Of a stretch of DNA of 34,901 nucleotides, positions 9,962 through 17,566 are shown in pieces. Origin of the DNA: an uncultured Nocardioides sp. (lineage in GTDB: Bacteria; Actinomycetota; Actinomycetes; Propionibacteriales; Nocardioidaceae); contig NZ_CADCUP010000111.1 in NCBI RefSeq assembly GCF_902805925.1, positions 1-34,901 of the forward strand, given 5' to 3'. Below the pieces are notes generated by a model. The model was not told the DNA's origin. It made no database searches and saw only the letters and a list, made by a program, of their open reading frames with translations. A program made the translations under genes and the position numbers. Numbering within the stretch: the stretch's first letter is position 1; every line of letters begins with the position of its first letter.

Positions 9962-10781
9962 ACCCCCGCACCGACAGTGGCGCGAAGATCGCGATGACCG
10001 CCAGGCAGCCGAGCAGCGCCCAGCCGACCTCGGCCGTCACGGCGCCCTCGTTGGCGAGGTCGCGGAGCGCCGAGACGATGTGCGACACCGGGTTGACCCG
10101 GGTGAAGGCCTCCAGCCACCGCGGCAGCGTCTCCACGGGGACGAAGGCGTTGGAGAGGAACGTCAGCGGGAACATCACCATGAGGGAGTAGCCCTGCACG
10201 GCCTGCGCCGAGGAGCCCACCGTGCCGAACCACGTGAAGATCCAGGCCAGCGACCAGCCGGCGACGATGGCCAGCGCGATGGCGGCCGCCACGCCCAGGA
10301 CCCCGCCGCCCGGCCGGTAGCCCAGGGCGATGCCGGTGGCGAAGGTCAGCGTCGCGGCGATCGCGTAGCGGATCATGTCGGCCACCATCGGGCCCGCCAG
10401 GGGAGCGATGCGCGAGATGGGCAGCACCTTGAACCGGTCGAAGACCCCCTTGTCCATGTCCTCACGCAGCTGGGTCCCGGTGGCGACGCACGCGGTCAGC
10501 ACAGTCTGGCCGATCAGGCCGGGGATGAGCAGCGGCAGGTAGTCCTCGACGCTGCCGGCGATGGCGCCCCCGAAGATGCCGGCGAACATCGCGGTGAAGA
10601 GCAGCGGCTGGATGGTGACGTCGAAGAACTGCTCGAAGTTGCGCCGCATCTTCAGCGTCGCCCGCCAGGCCATCGTCATCGTCTGGGTGACGGTGTCGGC
10701 GACGCTGACGTGCCGGGGGAGGGTCGAGGGGTCGAGCGTCGCCCGCGCGGGGGTCGTGGGTGTCGTCGTGGTCGTGCTCAT
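9945..10781 (-). CDS. ABC-2 type transporter permease, DrrB family
   Basis: Membrane subunit of an exporter, 278 residues. A Thr/Pro-rich N-terminal tail is followed by about six hydrophobic segments (PLLFTAMFAGIFGGAI, LIPGLIGQTVLTACVATG, AAIALAIVAGWSLAWIF, GYSLMVMFPLTFLSNAFVP, and a last one near the C-terminus). The segment FVPVETLPRWLEAFTRVNPV is characteristic of the DrrB/ABC-2 family. The ATG at 10781 overlaps the stop of the ATPase gene by 4 bases, so the two are translationally coupled. The 3' end runs 17 bases into the convergent AfsR-type gene. The substrate cannot be deduced; DrrB relatives export drugs and lipids. Confidence 0.92.
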   Translation of the reverse strand: MSTTTTTPTTPARATLDPSTLPRHVSVADTVTQTMTMAWRATLKMRRNFEQFFDVTIQPLLFTAMFAGIFGGAIAGSVEDYLPLLIPGLIGQTVLTACVATGTQLREDMDKGVFDRFKVLPISRIAPLAGPMVADMIRYAIAATLTFATGIALGYRPGGGVLGVAAAIALAIVAGWSLAWIFTWFGTVGSSAQAVQGYSLMVMFPLTFLSNAFVPVETLPRWLEAFTRVNPVSHIVSALRDLANEGAVTAEVGWALLGCLAVIAIFAPLSVRGFTRKM

Positions 10782-11866
10782 CGCAGTGCCTCCATCGGGG
10801 CGTCGGCGGCGGCGTCCGCGGGGGTGTCGTCCAGGTCGGTCGTCGTGCCCTGCTGCGTGTCGGCCTGCGTGTCGGCCTGCGTGTCGGCCTGCGTGTCGGC
10901 CTGCGTGTCGGCCTGCGTGTCGTGGCCCGTCAGCGCCATGAACACCTCGTCGAGCGACGGCTTCTGCACCGTCACCGAGTCGATGGCGACGCCGAGCTCG
11001 CGCAGGGCGACGAGCACGTCGACGGCCTGGTCGCTGCGCTCGAGCGGGATGTTGAGCCGGCGGGCCTCCGGGGTGGGCACTGCGTCCTCACCCAGCACCC
11101 GGTGGACCACCTGCGCGGCCTCGGCGAGGCGCTCGGGCTCGACGAGGGTCAGCTGGAGGGTCGAGCGACCCACCGACGCCTTGAGCTCATCGGAGGTGCC
11201 CTGGGCGACGATGGCGCCGCGGTCGACGACGGCGATCCGGTCGGCGAGCTGGTCGGCCTCGTCGAGGTACTGCGTGGTCAGCAGCACGGTGCAGCCGTCA
11301 GCGACCAGCTCGCGGATCGTCTCCCACATCTGGCCGCGGGTGCGCGGATCGAGCCCGGTGGTGGGCTCGTCGAGGAAGATCAGCGGCGGCCGGGTGATCA
11401 GGCTGGCGGCGAGGTCGAGGCGTCGCCGCATGCCGCCGGAGAACTGCTTGATCGGCTTGCTCGCCGCCTCCTGCAGGCCGAACTGCTCGAGCAGCCGGGC
11501 GGCGGTCGACCGGGCGCGGGCCCGGTCGAGGCCCAGCAGCCGGCCGAAGAGCACGAGGTTCTCGGTGGCGGTGAGGAGCTCGTCGACCGAGGCGTACTGG
11601 CCCGTCACGCCGAGCAGCTGGCGCACGACGTGGGGCTCGCGGCGGACGTCGACCCCGAAGATCCGCGCCTCGCCCGCGTCGATGGGCAGCAGCGTGGCCA
11701 GCATCTGCATCGTGGTGGTCTTGCCGGCGCCGTTGGGCCCGAGGACGCCGAAGACCTCGCCGCGGCGCACCTCGAGGTCGATGCCGTCGACGGCCCGCAG
11801 GTCGCCGAAGGTCTTGACGAGCCCGGCGGCCGAGACCGCCAGGTCGGTGGTGGGGATCGTTGTCAT
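10778..11866 (-). CDS. ABC transporter ATP-binding protein, DrrA family
   Basis: Cytoplasmic ATPase that powers the neighbouring permease; 362 residues. Visible motifs are Walker A GPNGAGKTTT near 44-53, the Q-loop, the signature FSGGMRRRLDLAASL near 145, Walker B PPLIFLDEPTTGLDP near 165, and the H-loop region TTQYLDEADQLADRI. The DrrA-type C-terminal domain (about 230-310) follows. The protein ends in an unusual tail with five tandem copies of the tetrapeptide DTQA and a sixth DTQ, encoded by a 12-base tandem repeat. The ATG at 11866 has no strong ribosome site, so the start is less certain than the function. The gene is divergent from parA with a 284-base spacer containing an inverted repeat. 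Confidence 0.93.
   Translation of the reverse strand: MTTIPTTDLAVSAAGLVKTFGDLRAVDGIDLEVRRGEVFGVLGPNGAGKTTTMQMLATLLPIDAGEARIFGVDVRREPHVVRQLLGVTGQYASVDELLTATENLVLFGRLLGLDRARARSTAARLLEQFGLQEAASKPIKQFSGGMRRRLDLAASLITRPPLIFLDEPTTGLDPRTRGQMWETIRELVADGCTVLLTTQYLDEADQLADRIAVVDRGAIVAQGTSDELKASVGRSTLQLTLVEPERLAEAAQVVHRVLGEDAVPTPEARRLNIPLERSDQAVDVLVALRELGVAIDSVTVQKPSLDEVFMALTGHDTQADTQADTQADTQADTQADTQQGTTTDLDDTPADAAADAPMEALR
10854..10922. repeat. 12-base tandem repeat inside the ABC ATPase gene
   Basis: Five perfect copies of TGCGTGTCGGCC (10854-10913) plus a 9-base partial copy. Since the unit is a multiple of three, changes in copy number keep the frame; read on the minus strand it encodes Asp-Thr-Gln-Ala repeats in the disordered C-terminal tail of the ATPase. 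Perfect identity suggests recent expansion by slippage. Confidence 0.97.
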
Positions 11867-11967
11867 GGCCCGATCGTGCGGCGCACCGGTTTCAGGAGGC
11901 CTTCACCGGGCCTTCCTGGGGCCTTCACCGGCGCCGTACGCGTGCACAGGCCCGTCCACAATCGGTC

Positions 11968-11988
11968 CACAGGCAGGCGCTGCCTGTG
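11968..11988. promoter_or_regulatory. Inverted repeat in the divergent drrA/parA spacer, possible operator
   Basis: Perfect 8-base arms CACAGGCA and TGCCTGTG are separated by 5 bases. A second, overlapping small palindrome, GCCTG-TG-CAGGC, starts at 11982. It lies about 100 bases upstream of the ABC ATPase start and 160 bases upstream of parA, next to several further CAGGC copies. The position suits a regulator site for the exporter or for parA; a hairpin role is also possible. The binding protein is unknown. Confidence 0.4.
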
Positions 11989-12071
11989 CAGGCAAGCGAG
12001 GCCGGGTGCACAGATGTCCGGGACGGCCTGGGGGTTGGGGCCCCCGTCTTGTTGCCCGCCGGAGCCGGGCA

Positions 12072-12077
12072 TAGGGT
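12072..12077 (+). promoter_or_regulatory. -10 element upstream of parA
   Basis: TAGGGT fits TAnnnT and would start transcription near 12084, giving a leader of about 67 bases before the parA ATG. No convincing -35 is visible. Confidence 0.3.
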
Positions 12078-12150
12078 CCAGCACGGATCGTGGACAGGGC
12101 ACCAAGTCGCCGTGTCGACATGTGGGGCGAAGCGACGAGAGGTGCACGAG

Positions 12151-13182
12151 ATGAGCGGGAACGGGCCGTACGCTGGATCCTCGGGCCAGGGCAGCAGCGC
12201 GTCCGAGATGCCTCCCATGGTGTCGCCGCCGCTCCGGCCGTCCACCCCTCCGCCGCCCCCTGGAGCTGACACCCCCGTGAGTGATCCCCTGCCGTTCGCG
12301 CGACCCGAGCCGGTGGCCGCACCGGAGCCCACCCCGGAGGTCGCGATCGGTCCCACGGGTCGCCCCGTCCCGGAGTTCCCGCAGCCGCGGCCGGTCACCC
12401 GGCACGGCGGCGCCCGTGTGGTGGCGATGTGCAACCAGAAGGGTGGCGTCGGCAAGACCACGACCACCATCAACCTCGGTGCCGCGCTGGCCGAGACCGG
12501 CCGCACCGTGCTGCTCGTCGACTTCGACCCGCAGGGCTCCCTGTCGGTCGGGCTGGGCCTCAACCCGCACGAGATGGACCTGACCATCTACAACCTGCTC
12601 ATGCAGCGCGACGTGGCGCTCGACGAGGTCGTCGTGCCGTCCGGCGTGCCCGGCATGGACCTGCTGCCCTCCAACATCGACCTCTCCGCCGCCGAGGTGC
12701 AGCTGGTGCACGAGGTGGCCCGCGAGCAGACCCTGCAGCGGGTCCTGGCGCCGGCGATCGGGCAGTACGACGTCATCCTCATCGACTGCCAGCCCTCGCT
12801 CGGCCTGCTCACGGTCAACGCGCTGACGGCCTCCGACGGCGTGATCGTGCCGCTGGAGTGCGAGTACTTCGCCCTGCGCGGCGTGGCGCTGCTCAAGACC
12901 ACCATCGACAAGGTGCGCGAGCGGCTGAACCCCAAGCTCGAGATCGACGGCGTCCTCGGCACCATGTTCGACGGCCGCACCCTCCACAGCCGCGAGGTGA
13001 TGGAGCGCCTGGTGCAGGCCTGGGGCGACACGGTCTTCCACACCGTCATCCGGCGGACCGTGAAGTTCTCCGACGCCACCGTCGCCGGCGAGCCCATCAC
13101 GTCCTACGCCTCGGCCTCCAGGGGCGCCGACCACTACCGCCAGCTGGCGAAGGAGGTGCTGAGCCGGTGGCCCGACGGGTGA
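12151..13182 (+). CDS. parA: ParA/Soj family chromosome-partitioning ATPase
   Basis: Deviant Walker-A ATPase of the ParA/MinD superfamily, 343 residues. The N-terminal 85 residues are a Pro/Ser-rich, probably disordered extension. The core begins VVAMCNQKGGVGKTTT with the deviant P-loop lysines Lys97 and Lys102, then LLVDFDPQGSLS and DVILIDCQPSLGLL. The start at ATG 12151 is supported by AGAGGTG just upstream and by codon use. It is followed without a gap by the RHH-like gene and scpAB, which places it as the scpAB-linked ParA of Actinobacteria and not the parAB near the replication origin; no parB gene is present. The GTGA overlap at 13179-13182 couples it to the next gene. Confidence 0.94.
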   Translation: MSGNGPYAGSSGQGSSASEMPPMVSPPLRPSTPPPPPGADTPVSDPLPFARPEPVAAPEPTPEVAIGPTGRPVPEFPQPRPVTRHGGARVVAMCNQKGGVGKTTTTINLGAALAETGRTVLLVDFDPQGSLSVGLGLNPHEMDLTIYNLLMQRDVALDEVVVPSGVPGMDLLPSNIDLSAAEVQLVHEVAREQTLQRVLAPAIGQYDVILIDCQPSLGLLTVNALTASDGVIVPLECEYFALRGVALLKTTIDKVRERLNPKLEIDGVLGTMFDGRTLHSREVMERLVQAWGDTVFHTVIRRTVKFSDATVAGEPITSYASASRGADHYRQLAKEVLSRWPDG

Positions 13183-13505
13183 GCGTGCCGCGGGCGGACG
13201 ACATCTTCCGCCCCACCGGCGAGATCGGGCCGGTGCGCGCCGTCCCCGACTCCGGGCCCGACACCGAGGCGCCGCCCGGGCCGCGCCGGCCCAGCGGCCG
13301 CGTGCGCCACGACGAGAAGATGACGGTCTACGTCACCTCCGACGAGCTGCTCGACCTCGAGCACGCCCGCCTCGTGCTGCGACGGACCCACGGGCTGGCC
13401 GTCGACCGGGGCCGCCTCGTGCGCGAGGCGATCTCGCTGATCCTGGCCGACTTCGAGGTGCACGGTGACGACAGCGCGCTCGTGCAGCGGCTGACCGAGC
13501 AGTGA
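13179..13505 (+). CDS. Small protein with ribbon-helix-helix-like C-terminus, possible ParA partner
   Basis: A 108-residue protein (GTG start overlapping the parA stop by 4 bases; GTG at 13185 is an alternative). The first 45 residues are Pro-rich and look disordered. The rest begins EKMTVYVTSDELLDLEHARL, continues RTHGLAVDRGRLVREAI and ends SLILADFEVHGDD, a pattern of one beta strand followed by two helices as in CopG/MetJ/ParG ribbon-helix-helix DNA-binding proteins. ParA ATPases normally need a DNA-bound partner, and RHH proteins such as ParG play that role on plasmids, so a centromere-binding or ParA-stimulating role is a reasonable inference. No experimental function is known to me. Its stop overlaps the scpA GTG by 4 bases. 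Confidence 0.8.
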   Translation: MSVPRADDIFRPTGEIGPVRAVPDSGPDTEAPPGPRRPSGRVRHDEKMTVYVTSDELLDLEHARLVLRRTHGLAVDRGRLVREAISLILADFEVHGDDSALVQRLTEQ

Positions 13506-14383
13506 CCGCGTCCGCTCCCGCGCTCGTCGCCGACCCCGAGGGTGCGGCGCCGGCCGGCTTCGAGGTGCGCCTGGACAACTTCGAGGGCCCCTTCGACCTG
13601 CTGCTGAGCCTGATCGCCAAGCACAAGCTCGACATCACCGAGGTGTCGCTCTCGCGGGTGACCGACGAGTTCATCGCCCACGTCAAGGCCGCCGGCCCCA
13701 CGTGGGAGCTGGAGCAGACGACGTCCTTCCTGCTGGTCGCCGCCACCCTGCTGGACCTGAAGGCGGCGCGGCTGCTGCCGCAGGGCGACGTCGAGGACGA
13801 GGAGGACCTCGCCCTGCTGGAGGCCCGGGACCTGCTCTTCGCCCGCCTCATCCAGTACCGCGCGTTCAAGCAGGTGGCCGGGGTGCTGGAGACCCGGCTG
13901 GCGCAGGAGGCGCGCCGGCACCCTCGGGCCGTGGGGCTGGAGCACCGCTTCGCCTCGCTGCTGCCCGAGGTGCTCATCGGCATCGGGCTCGACCAGTTCG
14001 CCCGGGTCGCGGCGAGGGCGATGGAGCCCAAGCCCGTGCTCGAGGTGTCGCTCCAGCACATCCACGCGGCCCGGGTGAGCGTGCGTGAGCAGGCGCAGCT
14101 CGTGGTCGACCGGCTCCGCCGCGGCGGCACGATGACCTTCCGGGCCCTCTGCGGCGACTCGCCCGACCGGCTCACCACGGTCGCGCGGTTCCTGTCGCTG
14201 CTCGAGCTGTTCCGCGAGGGGGCGGTGTCCTTCGAGCAGGTCACCCCGCTGGGCGAGCTCAGCGTGCGCTGGACCGGCAGCGACGACGGGGACATCGAGA
14301 TCGACGACGAGTTCGACGGCGCAGCCCCCGAGGACGCGCTGCCCGTCGACGGCCCGGACCGACCCGACGAGGAGCAGCAGTGA
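13502..14383 (+). CDS. scpA: Segregation and condensation protein A (kleisin)
   Basis: Kleisin subunit that bridges SMC heads and binds ScpB in the bacterial condensin. The 293 residues begin with an about 20-residue tail, then the signature FEVRLDNFEGPFDLLLSLIAKHKLDITEVSLSRVTDEF split over residues 20-57. The helical middle has the typical LLVAATLLDLKAARLLP. The C-terminal winged helix is near 210-265 (TVARFLSLLELFREGAVSFEQ). The acidic tail (DDGDIEIDDEFDG) is common in Actinobacteria. The GTG start at 13502 and the stop at 14381-14383 both overlap neighbours by 4 bases, showing strong coupling with scpB. Confidence 0.96.
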   Translation: MTASAPALVADPEGAAPAGFEVRLDNFEGPFDLLLSLIAKHKLDITEVSLSRVTDEFIAHVKAAGPTWELEQTTSFLLVAATLLDLKAARLLPQGDVEDEEDLALLEARDLLFARLIQYRAFKQVAGVLETRLAQEARRHPRAVGLEHRFASLLPEVLIGIGLDQFARVAARAMEPKPVLEVSLQHIHAARVSVREQAQLVVDRLRRGGTMTFRALCGDSPDRLTTVARFLSLLELFREGAVSFEQVTPLGELSVRWTGSDDGDIEIDDEFDGAAPEDALPVDGPDRPDEEQQ

Positions 14384-15090
14384 GCCAGGACGTCACAGCC
14401 CCCGGAACCCTGGACGTGGCGGTCGCCGAGCTGCGACCCGCGATCGAGGCCGTCCTGATGGTCGCCGACCAGGCCCTCGAGCCGGTGGTGCTCGCCTCCG
14501 CGGTGGGCCACCCGGTCGAGGCCGTCGAGGACGCCCTGCGCGACCTCGCCCGCGAGTACGACGAGCAGGGGCGCGGCTTCGAGCTGCGCGCCGTGGCCGG
14601 GGGCTGGCGGTTCTACACCCGCGACGAGCTCGCGGCCGTCGTGGAGGCGTTCGTGCTCGACGGTCAGCAGGCGCGGCTCACCCAGGCGGCGCTGGAGACG
14701 CTCGCCGTCGTGGCCTACAAGCAGCCGATCTCCCGGGCGCGCGTCTCGGCCGTCCGTGGCGTCAACGTCGACGGCGTCATGCGCACGCTGCTCACCCGTG
14801 GGCTCGTCGAGGAGGCGGGGCAGGACCACGAGACCGGCGCCAACCTCTACCGCACCACGGCCTACTTCCTCGAGCGCATCGGCATCGCCTCGATCGAGGA
14901 GCTGCCCGAGCTCGCGCCATACCTCCCCGACATGGACGACCTTCAGGACGAGCTGGCGCAGATGTCGGGCGGGACCCCCGAGCCGCAGCCGGCCCCCGAG
15001 CCGCCGCCCGCGCCGGTTCACCCAGCTCCCCACCCGGCTCCCCACAGCGGCGACGGCACCGAGCCCGACGCCGGGACCGAGATCGGGTGA
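14380..15090 (+). CDS. scpB: Segregation and condensation protein B
   Basis: Dimeric winged-helix regulator of the SMC-ScpA complex; 236 residues. It has tandem winged-helix domains, with typical LRPAIEAVLMVADQALEPVVLA near 13-35, FELRAVAGGWRFYTRDEL near 67-84, and the most conserved stretch LTQAALETLAVVAYKQPISRARVSAVRGVN near 97-128. The C-terminal about 45 residues form a Pro-rich, low-complexity tail containing repeated PAPHPAPH. It starts with GTG inside the scpA stop and ends inside the rluB start, continuing the chain of 4-base overlaps. Confidence 0.96.
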   Translation: MSQDVTAPGTLDVAVAELRPAIEAVLMVADQALEPVVLASAVGHPVEAVEDALRDLAREYDEQGRGFELRAVAGGWRFYTRDELAAVVEAFVLDGQQARLTQAALETLAVVAYKQPISRARVSAVRGVNVDGVMRTLLTRGLVEEAGQDHETGANLYRTTAYFLERIGIASIEELPELAPYLPDMDDLQDELAQMSGGTPEPQPAPEPPPAPVHPAPHPAPHSGDGTEPDAGTEIG

Positions 15091-15863
15091 GCGACATGAG
15101 CGGACCCGACGTCGAGACCGACGACGACGGGCTCGTCCGGCTGCAGAAGCTGCTGGCCCAGGCCGGCGTGGCCTCGCGCCGCAAGTGCGAGGAGCTGATG
15201 CTCGACGGGCTCGTCGAGGTCGACGGCGAGGTCGTCACCCGCCTCGGCACCAAGGTCGACCCGCGCACCGCGGTGATCCGGGTCGACGGCAGGCGGCTGC
15301 CGCCGATGTCGGCGCACGTCTACCTCGTGCTCAACAAGCCGCGCGGCGTGGTCTCCACCATGTCCGACCCCGAGGGCCGGCCCACGCTCGCCGACCTCGT
15401 CGCGGACCGACCGGAGCGGCTCTTCCACGTCGGGCGGCTCGACACCGACACCTCCGGCCTGATCCTGCTCACCAACGACGGCGACTTCGCGCACCGGATG
15501 GCGCACCCCTCGCACGAGGTCGACAAGACCTACGTCGCCGAGGTCGAGGGCGAGGTCTCCCGCGCCACGCTGCAGCTGCTCCGCGACGGCGTGACCCTCG
15601 ACGACGGGCCGGTGCAGGTGAGCGTCGCGAAGCTGGTCGAGGCCGGCCGTGGCGCCGCCCGCGGGCGCTCGATCGTCGAGCTGGTGATCCACGAGGGACG
15701 CAACCGGATCGTCCGCCGCCTCCTCGAGCAGGTCGGCCACCCGGTGCGCCGCCTCACCCGCACCCGCTTCGGCCCCGTCGATCTGACCGGTCTCAGGCCG
15801 GGGGAGCTGCGCCACCTTGCCACCGACGAGCTCGGCGCCCTGCTCGACTCCGCGCAGCTCTGA
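15087..15863 (+). CDS. rluB: Ribosomal large subunit pseudouridine synthase RluB
   Basis: Pseudouridylates 23S rRNA (position 2605 in E. coli numbering, from family knowledge). The 258 residues contain an S4 RNA-binding domain near 16-75 (VRLQKLLAQAGVASRRKCEELM) and the RsuA/RluB catalytic domain with NKPRGVVSTMSDP near 87 and the catalytic Asp in GRLDTDTSGLILLTNDG near 112-128. The segment HEGRNRIVRRLLEQVGHPV is also diagnostic. The GTG at 15087 overlaps scpB by 4 bases; ATG at 15096 is a plausible alternative start. It ends the parA-scpAB chain; the next gene has its own promoter. Confidence 0.95.
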   Translation: MSDMSGPDVETDDDGLVRLQKLLAQAGVASRRKCEELMLDGLVEVDGEVVTRLGTKVDPRTAVIRVDGRRLPPMSAHVYLVLNKPRGVVSTMSDPEGRPTLADLVADRPERLFHVGRLDTDTSGLILLTNDGDFAHRMAHPSHEVDKTYVAEVEGEVSRATLQLLRDGVTLDDGPVQVSVAKLVEAGRGAARGRSIVELVIHEGRNRIVRRLLEQVGHPVRRLTRTRFGPVDLTGLRPGELRHLATDELGALLDSAQL

Positions 15864-15898
15864 CCGGACCGAGACCGTCACGGCGGGCGAGGAGGGCG

Positions 15899-15904
15899 TA
15901 GCGT
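15899..15904 (+). promoter_or_regulatory. -10 element of the AraC-type gene, leaderless
   Basis: TAGCGT, 6 bases, then ATG at 15911: the exact spacing for a leaderless transcript. It fixes the AraC start. Confidence 0.55.
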
Positions 15905-15910
15905 CCCAGC

Positions 15911-16732
15911 ATGGGCGACAGGTGGCCGGTGCCCCCGGCGCTGCGGCCGCACGTGCTCGGCATGGTCGGCTACGACCTGGCGATGCCAGGCCCCGGCGTG
16001 CACGTCGGGATGCCGTCGAGCAGCCTGACGTTCGTGCTGCCGGTCGGTGAGCCCCTCGACGTCGGCTGGGCCGGGGTGCCGGCCTCGCGACGTACGCGCT
16101 GGTCGACCGTGTCCGGCCTCCACACCGGGCCCGCCGAGATCCACTACGGCCACCGGCAGACCGGGGTGCAGCTCGCCCTCACCCCGCTCGGGGCCCGCAC
16201 CCTGCTCGGCCTGCCCGCCGGCGTGCTCGCCGGGGAGATCGCGACCCTCGACGAGGCGGTGCCGGCGCTGAGCGACCTCCCCGACCGCCTCTCCGCGTGC
16301 GACGACCCCTCCGCCCGGCTCGCGATGCTGGAGCAGCGGCTGCTGGCCGTGCTCGCCCGCAGCGACGCCTCGGTGCGCGCCGACGTCGGGCACGCCCTGG
16401 CCGCCCTGACCCGGGGCACCGGCGTGCAGCGCACGGCCGACGAGGTCGGGCTCAGCCGGCGCCACCTCGCCACCCTCGTGCGCGCCGAGTGCGGGGTGTC
16501 CCCGAAGGAGCTGCACCGGATCGCCCGCCTCGAGCGCAGCCGCTCCGTGCTCGTGTCGGCGGCGCGCACCGGACGGCCGTCGCTGGCCGGCGTCGCGGCC
16601 GCCTGCGGGTACGCCGACCAGGCGCACCTGACCCGGGAGTGGCACGCCCTGGCGGGCTGCACCCCCACGACGTGGCTGCGCGAGGAGCTCCCATTCGTCC
16701 AAGACGTGGCGGCGGCCGACCCGGGAGGCTGA
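15911..16732 (+). CDS. AraC-family transcriptional regulator
   Basis: A 273-residue regulator. The N-terminal about 150 residues look like a beta-rich sensor domain (SSLTFVLPVGEPLDVGW; PAEIHYGHRQTGVQLALTPLGARTLLGLPAG), as in AraC proteins annotated with a DUF6597-type domain; that name is from memory. The C-terminal double helix-turn-helix covers about 160-260: VQRTADEVGLSRRHLATLVRAECGVSPKEL and then LAGVAAACGYADQAHLTREWHALAGCTP, both standard AraC HTH signatures. The VOC-fold gene starts 4 bases after the stop, so the two are very likely co-transcribed, and the regulator may respond to the substrate of that protein. The ligand is unknown. Confidence 0.93.
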   Translation: MGDRWPVPPALRPHVLGMVGYDLAMPGPGVHVGMPSSSLTFVLPVGEPLDVGWAGVPASRRTRWSTVSGLHTGPAEIHYGHRQTGVQLALTPLGARTLLGLPAGVLAGEIATLDEAVPALSDLPDRLSACDDPSARLAMLEQRLLAVLARSDASVRADVGHALAALTRGTGVQRTADEVGLSRRHLATLVRAECGVSPKELHRIARLERSRSVLVSAARTGRPSLAGVAAACGYADQAHLTREWHALAGCTPTTWLREELPFVQDVAAADPGG

Positions 16733-16736
16733 GGCC

Positions 16737-17120
16737 ATGACCGCATCCGAGGTACGCCTCTGGCACACGATGGCCTTCGACGACTCCGAGGCGATGACCG
16801 CCTGGCTCACCGCGATCGGCTTCACCGAGCACGCGACGTACCGCGACGAGCGAGGGGTCGCCCACGCCGAGTGGCTCTGGCCGGGCGGCGGGGGCATCAT
16901 GTTCGGCGACCGCACGAGCGGCACCGGGGTGCTGGAGGGCACCGGTCCGGCCGCGGCGTACCTCGTGTGCGAGCACCCCGACGCCGTGTTCGACGCGGCC
17001 GTGGCAGCGGGCGCCACCGTGCAGCGGCCGATGGTCGACCAGGAGTACGGCGGCCGAGGCGGCAGCGTGCTGGACCCGGAGGGCAACCACTGGTCCTTCG
17101 GCGACTACCAGCCCTCCTGA
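16737..17120 (+). CDS. Glyoxalase/bleomycin-resistance (VOC) superfamily protein
   Basis: A 127-residue single-module VOC protein with paired beta-alpha-beta-beta-beta units. The N-terminal half has DDSEAMTAWLTAIGFTEHATYRDE. The C-terminal half ends GGRGGSVLDPEGNHWSFGDYQ, the typical closing strand with the metal-ligand-like Glu in DPEGN. This version resembles the subgroup of 'VOC family proteins' with sequence AEWLWPGGGGIMFG, whose reaction is not known. It is paired with an AraC regulator. No transit signal or extra domain is present. Enzymatic role (glyoxalase, dioxygenase or binding protein) cannot be decided from sequence. Confidence 0.9.
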   Translation: MTASEVRLWHTMAFDDSEAMTAWLTAIGFTEHATYRDERGVAHAEWLWPGGGGIMFGDRTSGTGVLEGTGPAAAYLVCEHPDAVFDAAVAAGATVQRPMVDQEYGGRGGSVLDPEGNHWSFGDYQPS

Positions 17121-17151
17121 GACGCGGCGCGGCGGGCGGGCGCGACCTCGT

Positions 17152-17157
17152 TAGCCT
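17152..17157 (+). promoter_or_regulatory. -10 element of aroH, leaderless
   Basis: TAGCCT followed by 7 bases and ATG at 17165. No ribosome site precedes the ATG, in keeping with leaderless translation. Confidence 0.5.
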
Positions 17158-17164
17158 TGGCCGC

Positions 17165-17566
17165 ATGGCGACCCGGGCAGTGCGAGGAGCGACCCAGCTC
17201 GACGTGGACACCCGCGAGCACATGCTCGACCGGGTGGCGGAGATGGTGCAGGACGTCATGGACGTCAACGGCCTCACCGCCGACGACTTCATCTCGGTGG
17301 TCTTCACCGCCACCTCCGACCTGGTGGCGGAGTTCCCCGCGTACGCCGCCCGCCAGCTCGGCTTCGCCGACGTGCCGCTGCTGTGTGCCCGCGAGCTCGA
17401 GATCGAGGGCTCGATGCCACGCGTGGTGCGGCTGCTCGCGCACGTGGAGACCGACCTGCCCCGCGCCGACGTCACCCACGTCTACCTGCACGGCGCAGCG
17501 GGCCTGCGCCGCGACCTCGCCCGCACGCACGCCGTGCCGGACGAGGCCGGGGGCAGTGCCCCGTGA
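17165..17566 (+). CDS. aroH: Chorismate mutase, AroH type
   Basis: Converts chorismate to prephenate, the branch to tyrosine and phenylalanine. The 133 residues are the size of the monofunctional Bacillus-type trimeric enzyme, which is quite different from the helical AroQ type. Diagnostic stretches are VRGATQLDVDTREHML near 5-20, VNGLTADDFISVVFTATSDL near 35-54, EFPAYAARQLGFADVPLLC near 57-75, and VYLHGAAGLRRDL near the C-terminus. The ATG at 17165 is fixed by the leaderless -10 element. The stop overlaps the tyrA GTG by 4 bases, so two successive steps of tyrosine synthesis are coupled. Confidence 0.95.
   Translation: MATRAVRGATQLDVDTREHMLDRVAEMVQDVMDVNGLTADDFISVVFTATSDLVAEFPAYAARQLGFADVPLLCARELEIEGSMPRVVRLLAHVETDLPRADVTHVYLHGAAGLRRDLARTHAVPDEAGGSAP

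Noticed and set aside
10854-10922. Short regular repeats considered as a CRISPR array
   Set aside because: Units are directly joined with no spacers, and lie in a coding frame.
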